From positions 1 through 6,039 of the forward strand of contig JAEORI010000100.1 in assembly GCA_016840965.1 (NCBI GenBank): a stretch of 6,039 nt of DNA, in the 5' to 3' direction. Source of the DNA: Candidatus Thorarchaeota archaeon (GTDB lineage: Archaea > Asgardarchaeota > Thorarchaeia > Thorarchaeales > Thorarchaeaceae). The position numbers were made by a program, and so were the translations under genes. Of the stretch, positions 1 through 5,408 are shown piece after piece. Within the stretch, counting starts at the first letter, position 1. Each line of letters opens with the position of its first letter. The notes beneath the pieces were generated by a model. It saw only the letters and a program-made list of their open reading frames with translations. It did not search any database and was not told where the DNA came from.

Positions 1-258
1 ACAGGAGTTGACACAATTGGTGCAAGGGTTGTCCGAAACCTGCTCAAGAAACTAAGCTCAGAGAGGGATCAGACCATCATTCTTACCACACACGACCTCA
101 ACGAAGTATCAGAGCTGTGCCACCGGGTAGGCATAATGAATCAAGGAGCTCTTGTTGCGGTTGGGAAACCATCCGAGCTTGAGGAGAAGTACAAGAAGGC
201 CAATCTTGAAGAGGTGTTCACAGGATTGGTCACAGGTGAGGGGGTGTATAGTGAGTGA
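1..258 (+). CDS. ABC transporter ATP-binding protein, C-terminal end (partial, 5' end outside window)
   Basis: This is the last 85 codons of an ABC ATPase, which hydrolyses ATP in the cytoplasm to drive the membrane permease encoded next. The visible part opens with TGVD, the D-loop that follows the Walker B aspartate and glutamate (these lie upstream of the window). It continues to a beta strand and the H-loop, IILTTHD, with the switch histidine at visible residue 31, followed by NEVSELCHRVGIMNQG and VAVGKPSEL, the usual tail of exporter-type ATPases of the CcmA/NatA group. The closing LEEVFTGLVTG matches the common 'LEEVFL.LTG' end of ABC-2 exporter ATPases. Its TGA stop overlaps the GTG start of the permease gene, so the two are probably translationally coupled. 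The family assignment is firm; the exported substrate is unknown. Walker A and the signature motif are not in view, so intactness cannot be judged. Confidence 0.95.
   Translation, partial: TGVDTIGARVVRNLLKKLSSERDQTIILTTHDLNEVSELCHRVGIMNQGALVAVGKPSELEEKYKKANLEEVFTGLVTGEGVYSE
238..244 (+). promoter_or_regulatory. Ribosome binding site of the permease gene
   Basis: A GAGGGGG run lies 10 bases before the GTG start at 255, inside the last codons of the ATPase gene; GGTGAG at 235-240 overlaps it and also pairs partly with the anti-Shine-Dalgarno sequence. It supports initiation at the overlapping GTGA rather than at a later codon. Confidence 0.55.
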
Positions 259-1481
259 AGAGTAAGAAGAAGTCATCAACCAACGGTACAAAGACGATAT
301 GGCTTCTCAAAAAAGAAGTGAAGAGTGTCATCCGGTCTCGCTGGTTGATTCTTGGATTCATGATCAGCCCACTCTTTGCATGGCTGTTTCAGGGGGTTTT
401 CCTGAATTTCCTCTTTGCTACTGCTATCGAGCCAGAAACAGTATACATCACTGTCGAAGATGAAGGTCCATGGGGTCAATATATCTACGACAACTTCAAC
501 AATTTGTATCAAACTGAAAAGAGCTTGCCTGCAGACCAACAATATCTCAAATTTGAAGATTTTATCAATGTAAGTAGAAGTGATGGGCTGGCTTTATGGA
601 ATAATAGAACAGCACCAGTGTGGATTTACATACCTGGTAACTTCACGGAGCTGTTTGAACAATATAATGTGACCACCCTCACAATCTATGTGAATTCAGG
701 GAGTTTTAGAGCGTCTGCAGCATTCGAGAGAATCAAATTTTATGCTCAATATTGGATGAGAGCGACAGACCTGTATGTGCAACAGATTACACCGCCTGCT
801 GCTGAAGCGAGCTATGGACATCAGTTGGCAATCTTCTTGGTTATGATCACATCAGTGATGGCACCGAGTCCATATATCAGTAAGTCATTTGCTGGAGAAC
901 GAGAACAGCACACCTTGGAGGCGCTACTCGTAGTCCCAATGAGTCGACTTAGGATTTTAGGAGCCAAGCTAGTCGCAGGTCTCATACTGACCATGTTTTA
1001 CTCCACCTTCACAGTCGTGGGTATTCTAGCGTACAATTATCTTGTGACAGTAAGAGGCTCTGGAAGTATTAACAGTGGAAGTCAGATAGGTTACTATAGT
1101 GTCCACATAGGAACTATCCCATTGATTTTCTTCTGTCAGTTTCTAATACTTCTCTGTGCTATAGGAATTGGTGTTGTGATCTCAACTATGGCTAAGGATC
1201 AGGCAACATCGGAATCAATCAATAATCTAGTTCTCCTAGTACCCACCATGGTAATAGGGATACTTGGATTTGCAGGAAGTCTTAGTCAGTTGAGCGGCGT
1301 ATTTGGGTTCGTAGTAATGCTGATTCCCTTCAGTCATGCGATTATGTTCTTGAATGGTGTCCTTTCACCTGCTCCGGATCCTATCAGCCTGATAATCAAC
1401 ATCGTGTATATGCTGGGTTTTACAGTAGTATTTCTGATACTTGGTGCGAAAGCGTTTGAGCGAGAGGCAATCATTGCTTAA
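255..1481 (+). CDS. ABC-2 type transporter permease (exporter membrane subunit)
   Basis: This 408-residue integral membrane protein forms the channel of an ABC exporter with the ATPase encoded just upstream. A basic N-terminus (residues 1-29, many Lys/Arg) points to a cytoplasmic start. Membrane segment 1 lies at about 30-57, followed by a large loop of about 130 residues (59-188) predicted to be outside the cell. Further segments are at about 189-207, 234-262, 285-311, 322-370 (probably two) and 377-398. Between the second and third segments is GEREQHTLEALLVVPMS (214-230), the cytoplasmic coupling motif of the ABC-2/NatB permease family (E-R-E-x-x-T-L-E-x-L-L). The GTG start at 255 is the first possible start, because an in-frame TGA sits directly before it at 252-254; a purine-rich GAGGGGG at 238-244 serves as ribosome binding site. 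The outside loop carries four N-x-S/T sequons. The TAA stop is interleaved with that of the convergent amidohydrolase. The transported substrate is not predictable. Confidence 0.93.
   Translation: MKSKKKSSTNGTKTIWLLKKEVKSVIRSRWLILGFMISPLFAWLFQGVFLNFLFATAIEPETVYITVEDEGPWGQYIYDNFNNLYQTEKSLPADQQYLKFEDFINVSRSDGLALWNNRTAPVWIYIPGNFTELFEQYNVTTLTIYVNSGSFRASAAFERIKFYAQYWMRATDLYVQQITPPAAEASYGHQLAIFLVMITSVMAPSPYISKSFAGEREQHTLEALLVVPMSRLRILGAKLVAGLILTMFYSTFTVVGILAYNYLVTVRGSGSINSGSQIGYYSVHIGTIPLIFFCQFLILLCAIGIGVVISTMAKDQATSESINNLVLLVPTMVIGILGFAGSLSQLSGVFGFVVMLIPFSHAIMFLNGVLSPAPDPISLIINIVYMLGFTVVFLILGAKAFEREAIIA
1478..1481. other. Interleaved stop codons of two convergent genes (TTAA)
   Basis: The palindrome TTAA contains the plus-strand TAA of the permease (1479-1481) and the minus-strand TAA of the amidohydrolase (1480-1478). 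The two genes therefore end tail to tail with no intergenic DNA. Any transcription terminator for either gene must lie within the coding sequence of the other, or the 3' ends of the two mRNAs overlap. Confidence 0.9.
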
Positions 1482-2872
1482 CGGACAGACCACTTTGGGC
1501 GATTGTCTATCTCAGCTCGCTGCATCAACGCTGCACTGTGTACCCTAGCATTTTTCATGACTGTTTTTTCATCAAGAGTGAGAAGCCGTTTGTGCTGCAT
1601 CAGAAGACGACCATTGACTATCACGGTGTCAACGTACTCTCCATTTCCAGAGTAGACAAGATTTGAAACGGGATTGGTATGAGGTGTCAACCCTAACTCA
1701 TGTAAGTTAATCAAGATGACATCTGCGAGTTTTCCGGGCTCAAGAGAACCCACACTGTTGTTAATGCCCATAGCTACAGCCCCTCCAATGGTCGCCATCT
1801 CAATCGCCTGCTCCGCGGTCACAACTAATGGGTCCCCAACGTAAGACTTGTGTATCAAGGCAGCCAGACGCATCTCGCGCACCATGTCATAGGTATTGTT
1901 TGATGGCCCGCCATCACAACCCAGAGAAACTGGCACACCAGACTGGAGCATTTGAGGAATCTTCGCAAACCCGGATGCGAGTTTCATATTGCTCGATGGG
2001 CAATGACTGATGTTTGACTTGCTTTCAGCCAAGACTTTGAGCTCCACGTCTTCAAAATGAATGCCATGAGCAAAAACCATGTCTGGACCAAGAAGGTCAT
2101 GATTCTTAACAAAGGTGGTCAGGTTCGTACCAAAGTTCTCTTTGACATACCTCACGTCATCAACAACCTCACCAAGATGCATAGTCATCCGTGTCTTCTT
2201 TTCCCGGGTTCTCCGAGCTACATCTCTGAAGAGTTCGGACGTGACCGCACCAAGCGACCGGAGACCATACCAGACTTGTATCCTCCCATCAGCCTTGCCA
2301 TGCCATTTGGTGTACATCTCATCAGTTTCCTTCAGGCAAGCGTCTGCATCTTCCACCATCCCGGGATACATGATATCAGCACTGTCAGCATACCCTGTTG
2401 AGTCCATGATGATCTTAGAGAGGGATCCTCTCATCCCGACTTTTTCCACAGCTTTGGCTATCCCATCGAAACCATATCGAGTATGAATCATACACTCAAT
2501 GAAGGAGGTCGTGCCAGTCCGAATCATCTCTGCCATGCACAACTCTGCAGAAACTCGGCCATCATTCTTTGTGAAATTACCTTGGAGGACCCAGACATAT
2601 TTCTTGAGCCAATCGACAAGAGAAACATCATCAGCGCATCCTCGAATAAGGGCTTGAGCTAGGTGCACATGTGTATCGACTAGTCCAGGCATCACAAGTT
2701 TATTCTTAGCGTCTATGACTAGCTCAGCTTTGCGCTCCTTCAAATCAGCGCTCTTTCCAAGCTCCACGATGGTATCGTTCTCGATGTAGAGAGCACCATC
2801 CATGATAATCTCACGTCGGGGATTTAGAGTGAGGACATATCCATTCTTTATGAGGATAGATTTCGGTGGCAA
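1478..2872 (-). CDS. Metal-dependent amidohydrolase, MtaD/TrzN-type deaminase or chlorohydrolase
   Basis: This is a cytosolic TIM-barrel hydrolase of the amidohydrolase superfamily, the branch with S-adenosylhomocysteine/methylthioadenosine/5'-deoxyadenosine deaminases and s-triazine hydrolases. In the 464-residue product the small N-terminal beta domain is SILIKNGYVLTLN (5-17). The metal site is PGLVDTHVH (His68, His70), HLGE (His232, with Glu235 as the likely acid/base), AHGIH (His269 and His272) and LGCDGGPSNN (Asp320); the family RG-x-ADD motif is at 77-82. GSLEPGKLADVILI (375-388) is the usual C-terminal return to the beta domain. All expected catalytic residues are present, so the enzyme should be active. 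The TTG start at 2872 is preferred because AAGGAGGA lies 8 bases upstream and the family fold begins a few residues later. The open frame continues up to another TTG at 2950, which would add 26 unlike residues and overlap the kinase gene. It lies 67 bases downstream of the kinase gene and may share its transcript. Deamination of an adenosine-like SAM by-product is plausible, but the substrate is not proven. Confidence 0.93.
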   Translation of the reverse strand: MPPKSILIKNGYVLTLNPRREIIMDGALYIENDTIVELGKSADLKERKAELVIDAKNKLVMPGLVDTHVHLAQALIRGCADDVSLVDWLKKYVWVLQGNFTKNDGRVSAELCMAEMIRTGTTSFIECMIHTRYGFDGIAKAVEKVGMRGSLSKIIMDSTGYADSADIMYPGMVEDADACLKETDEMYTKWHGKADGRIQVWYGLRSLGAVTSELFRDVARRTREKKTRMTMHLGEVVDDVRYVKENFGTNLTTFVKNHDLLGPDMVFAHGIHFEDVELKVLAESKSNISHCPSSNMKLASGFAKIPQMLQSGVPVSLGCDGGPSNNTYDMVREMRLAALIHKSYVGDPLVVTAEQAIEMATIGGAVAMGINNSVGSLEPGKLADVILINLHELGLTPHTNPVSNLVYSGNGEYVDTVIVNGRLLMQHKRLLTLDEKTVMKNARVHSAALMQRAEIDNRPKWSVR

Positions 2873-2880
2873 GACCTGAT

Positions 2881-2888
2881 TCCTCCTT
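2881..2888 (-). promoter_or_regulatory. Strong Shine-Dalgarno site that fixes the amidohydrolase start
   Basis: The minus strand reads AAGGAGGA here, nearly a full anti-16S match, followed by 8 bases and the TTG at 2872. The alternative TTG at 2950 has no comparable site. This decides the start in favour of the shorter protein. Confidence 0.85.
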
Positions 2889-2895
2889 GCAAACC

Positions 2896-2907
2896 GAGTA
2901 TCTACTC
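2896..2907. repeat. Short inverted repeat GAGTA-TC-TACTC in the kinase-amidohydrolase gap
   Basis: A perfect 5-base inverted repeat with a 2-base centre lies just upstream (on the minus strand) of the ribosome binding site of the amidohydrolase. It could be a small operator or a weak hairpin in the leader, but a repeat of this size can occur by chance. No convincing TATA box is seen in the 67-base gap (2873-2939), so the amidohydrolase may be read through from the kinase gene. Confidence 0.25.
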
Positions 2908-2939
2908 TCGTATGACATAACAGTTGTGGTGTGCCAAGG

Positions 2940-4739
2940 TTACTCAGCAATTTGAAAATTAACTACGATTTTCAGACCATGGTCAGGCTTACCTTTGACA
3001 CGGTCTTTCACCTCAGGTGCACCGCCATACTTTTCCGCTAGTCTTCTGACAAGATGTAGACCCACTCCACCATATCGACGAGTTGGCTCAAAAAGGGCTA
3101 ATTTCTTATCATCAGTAAGACCAGGACCATTATCAGAGATGCTAAGAATGAATTGGTTGCCAGCAACTCTACCATTTACCTTTACTTCTTTCTTATCATC
3201 TATTTTTGGATTGTGCACAACAGCATTCTCAAAAAGATTCCAGATTAACTGGCTCAGTGCTTGGTCAGCTAGCACCATTACCTTGGGTGGCAACTTTCCA
3301 ACATCAACTCGTACGCCACGTTGTTTGAATAGCAGCTCGGATTCAGCCCGAATTACACCAATGATATCTATAGGACAAAGTGGTTCTGTCTTTGCTTCCT
3401 CTGCTTTTCTAACCTTTTGGATGAGCTCAAGGCATCGTAAAGCCCCATCCATGACATATCGCTTCGACCGTAAGATTTGATCAGGAGTTGCATCTTTCTC
3501 GAGAAAGTCCCCTCCTGCTAATATGAGTTGAAGTTGATTTCCAATGTCATGTAGTAGTAAGTCAAGAAGAAATTGTACTTCTGCTTCAGCCTTTTTCACA
3601 TCAGAGATGTCAGTGAATATCGCAAGACTGCCAATATACTCGCCATCTGGACCGAACAATGGAGAAGCACTGATCATTACAGGAACAACACCTCCAGACT
3701 TGTGCTTCAATAAGGCCTCGTAGTGCTCAATCTTGCCACTCTTACGTTCTTCCATCTTCTCGAGTACTTGATTCTCTGTCCATCCATGCAATATGTCAGT
3801 AATAGGCATTCCAATGAGGATTTCTGGTTCATCACAACCCATCATTTTGCACAATGCATCATTCGCAAGGACCATCTTCCCTTCTGCATCGTCCACGCCG
3901 AGACCGGAGTCCATCGTTTCAATTAGAGACCTGTATCTTCGTTCACTCTCTTGGAGGGCATATGCGCTTCTCTTTTCATCTGTGATGTCAACAAGCTGTG
4001 CTACTGTCTTAATCGTTCCATCGCTACTTCGTATAGTTCCAACATTCATTCGAATGTCAACAACTTCGCCACCTTTCCTAACAACTCGAAATTCATAGAG
4101 CGAAGGGACATTTGCGCCCCTCTGACGTTTCCTATACCTCTCTGCTACAAGTTCCACATCATTAGGATGGACAAACTTCCTGAAATCGTTCCCTAGGAGT
4201 TCACTCCTCCTGCGACCAAGGATATCACACATTTTATCATTCACGTATTCAAACCGATAGTGATTATCAACAATAATCATGCCAGCAAAACTATAGTAGT
4301 CCACCATGAACTCCAGAATTGCTTTTCGAGCCAGCATCTTCTCTTCTGCTACTTCTCTCCGGCTTAGATCCACGACATAGACGACATACCCAGTGACGTC
4401 ACCATTCTCGACAATCGTACTTGAGTAGACTTGAGTCGGGATTCTTACATTATCACTTCTGACAGCTCTCAAGGAAATGGAAACTGAGTGTTCGCCATTT
4501 CTGAGCAATCGAAGTCCATCCTCTACGAGAGAAATCTGTTCAGGTGCGACAAGATCTGCTGCGGTCATGTCTGGGGTGATTGTGTCTTTAGAGAGTTGCA
4601 GCAGTTCCAAAGCAGGAGGGTTAGCATACTGAATTATGAACTTCTTATCAAACTCGAAGACAGGGATTAGCATACCATCTGCTACTTGGCGAAATTGCTT
4701 CCTTTTTGGGGACGACTCTCGCTCAAATGACTCGCTCAT
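2940..4739 (-). CDS. Cytosolic sensor histidine kinase with three PAS domains
   Basis: This 599-residue protein has no membrane segment or signal peptide, so it should sense an internal signal. PAS1 spans about 14-128 (FEFDKKFIIQYANPPALELL), PAS2 about 138-256 (VNDKMCDILGRRRSELLG, then HPNDVELV and a PAC end LVDITDEK), and PAS3 about 264-384 (RYRSLIETMDSGLG, ending AIFTDISDVKKAE). The kinase core follows: H-box LLLHDIGNQLQ with phospho-acceptor His397, N-box NLFENAVVHNP (Asn505 as likely Mg ligand), G1 SDNGPGL (Asp536) and G2 GGVGLHLVRRLAEKYGG (557-573). All core motifs are intact. HDIxNxL-type H-boxes are common among archaeal kinases. The ATG at 4739 is the first possible start because an in-frame TGA lies six codons upstream; its ribosome binding site is weak (GAGATG, or GGGA close by). 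No response regulator is encoded in the window, and no receiver domain is fused. It is divergent from the ferredoxin-AOR operon and upstream of the amidohydrolase. PAS ligands (heme, flavin or other) cannot be told. Confidence 0.93.
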   Translation of the reverse strand: MSESFERESSPKRKQFRQVADGMLIPVFEFDKKFIIQYANPPALELLQLSKDTITPDMTAADLVAPEQISLVEDGLRLLRNGEHSVSISLRAVRSDNVRIPTQVYSSTIVENGDVTGYVVYVVDLSRREVAEEKMLARKAILEFMVDYYSFAGMIIVDNHYRFEYVNDKMCDILGRRRSELLGNDFRKFVHPNDVELVAERYRKRQRGANVPSLYEFRVVRKGGEVVDIRMNVGTIRSSDGTIKTVAQLVDITDEKRSAYALQESERRYRSLIETMDSGLGVDDAEGKMVLANDALCKMMGCDEPEILIGMPITDILHGWTENQVLEKMEERKSGKIEHYEALLKHKSGGVVPVMISASPLFGPDGEYIGSLAIFTDISDVKKAEAEVQFLLDLLLHDIGNQLQLILAGGDFLEKDATPDQILRSKRYVMDGALRCLELIQKVRKAEEAKTEPLCPIDIIGVIRAESELLFKQRGVRVDVGKLPPKVMVLADQALSQLIWNLFENAVVHNPKIDDKKEVKVNGRVAGNQFILSISDNGPGLTDDKKLALFEPTRRYGGVGLHLVRRLAEKYGGAPEVKDRVKGKPDHGLKIVVNFQIAE

Positions 4740-4916
4740 GGTCCCACATCTCTGTCAGTTGCTAACTCCAAACCAGCGCGGCGTGTGACGGGGGTGTGTG
4801 GTTCGACGAAAATGTTCTTCATATACTTTAGTCAGATGTATTCGACAGACGACAACATCTTAAAGTGGCAAACGCAAGAGGCTAAAGGTTGTATATTCAC
4901 TCGGAGAGACCACCTG
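4740..4916. promoter_or_regulatory. Divergent intergenic region between kinase and ferredoxin-AOR operon
   Basis: These 177 bases separate two divergent genes and must hold both promoters. A TATA-like string, ATATACTTTA on the plus strand and TAAAGTATAT on the minus strand, lies at 4821-4830. With the usual archaeal spacing of about 25 bases it could start plus-strand transcription near 4850 (a leader of about 65 bases) or minus-strand transcription near 4797 (a leader of about 58 bases). TTCGACGAA, a small palindrome with a central A, lies next to it at 4802-4810, and TTCGAC recurs at 4841-4846. Another weak TATA-like string, GTATATTC at 4891-4898, is probably too close to the start to serve. 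The open frame of the ferredoxin reaches back to 4785, but that stretch shows no protein-like conservation. The region is certain as an intergenic spacer if the TTG start is right; the individual sites are guesses. Confidence 0.45.
4903..4908 (+). promoter_or_regulatory. Ribosome binding site that decides the ferredoxin start
   Basis: GGAGAG lies 8 bases before the TTG at 4917, the same spacing as at the amidohydrolase start. The in-frame upstream candidates (GTG 4785, ATG 4812, ATG 4836) lack a comparable site close by and would add a leader unlike ferredoxins. Confidence 0.7.
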
Positions 4917-5408
4917 TTGAAGAGCTTTCTAACAATTGACCTCCACAAATGCACTGGTTGCAGGAACTGCGAACTGGCTTGTTCTTCCGTGCACACTAAA
5001 TCGTTCAATCCTAGAAGATCGAGGATACAGATTCTCAAGGACGAGCCTCGAAACTTGATGGTTCCAATGGTATGTCTGCAATGTGATGAACCATTATGCA
5101 AACAAGCCTGCCCAAATGGTGCAATCTTGTACAACGAGAAAGATACTTTGTTTGTTGACAGTGATGTCTGTATTGGCTGCATGAACTGTGTCACAGCATG
5201 CATCTATGGAGGGATAGAGATTGATCCCAAAACGTTGAAAGCTGTGAAGTGCGACCTGTGCTGGGGTGATCCTGCATGCATCAAAGCTTGCGAGTATGGA
5301 GCGATCAGCCTAGTTAAAGCCAAAAGACAGGGACTCAAAGCAAGAAGAGAGGGCATCGACCTAGCATTTCAAATAATTGGATTGAAGACCGGAGAGGTGG
5401 TTGAATGA
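4917..5408 (+). CDS. Four-cluster [4Fe-4S] ferredoxin, electron-transfer partner of the AOR-family enzyme
   Basis: This 163-residue protein belongs to the polyferredoxin group of HycB, CooF and the DmsB/NrfC type subunits. It has exactly sixteen cysteines in four motifs: C12-x2-C15-x2-C18-x3-C22; C53-x2-C56-x4-C61-x3-C65; C85-x2-C88-x2-C91-x3-C95; and C112-x2-C115-x5-C121-x3-C125. These should bind four [4Fe-4S] clusters. No Tat or Sec signal is seen, so it is cytosolic. Its stop overlaps the ATG of the AOR-family gene (ATGA), which indicates coupled translation and a shared complex or electron path: electrons from the tungstopterin enzyme are likely passed through it to another acceptor. The TTG start (4917) is chosen from the site GGAGAG and because the product then begins MKSFLTID just before the first cluster motif, as is usual in this family. 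A longer form from GTG 4785 (207 residues) is possible but less likely. The final acceptor is unknown. Confidence 0.93.
   Translation: MKSFLTIDLHKCTGCRNCELACSSVHTKSFNPRRSRIQILKDEPRNLMVPMVCLQCDEPLCKQACPNGAILYNEKDTLFVDSDVCIGCMNCVTACIYGGIEIDPKTLKAVKCDLCWGDPACIKACEYGAISLVKAKRQGLKARREGIDLAFQIIGLKTGEVVE

Noticed and set aside
276..542. Minus-strand open frame opposite the permease gene
   Set aside because: It lies entirely within the well-supported permease gene on the other strand, has low-complexity, family-unlike content and no ribosome site of note.
1482..1560. Possible terminator for the permease gene
   Set aside because: This stretch codes for the C-terminus of the amidohydrolase; no stable hairpin with a T-run was found by eye. 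A short T-run at 1564-1569 is too weak alone.
2057..2486. Two overlapping plus-strand open frames opposite the amidohydrolase
   Set aside because: Both are antisense to the conserved catalytic core of the amidohydrolase and show no recognisable domain; they are shadows of that gene's codon use.
2995..3480. A 161-codon plus-strand open frame opposite the kinase ATPase domain
   Set aside because: It is rich in Ser, Thr, Pro and Arg as expected for an antisense reading, and the minus-strand frame carries intact kinase motifs.
3723..4196. Several plus-strand open frames opposite PAS2 and PAS3
   Set aside because: No domain is recognisable and they overlap each other in different frames, which is typical of antisense shadows.
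4891..4898. GTATATTC as the TATA box of the ferredoxin operon
   Set aside because: Transcription starting about 25 bases downstream would begin at or just past the TTG start and would leave out the ribosome binding site at 4903-4908.
4832..5203. Minus-strand open frame opposite the ferredoxin
   Set aside because: The plus strand encodes sixteen ordered cysteines of a ferredoxin; the opposite frame shows no family features.
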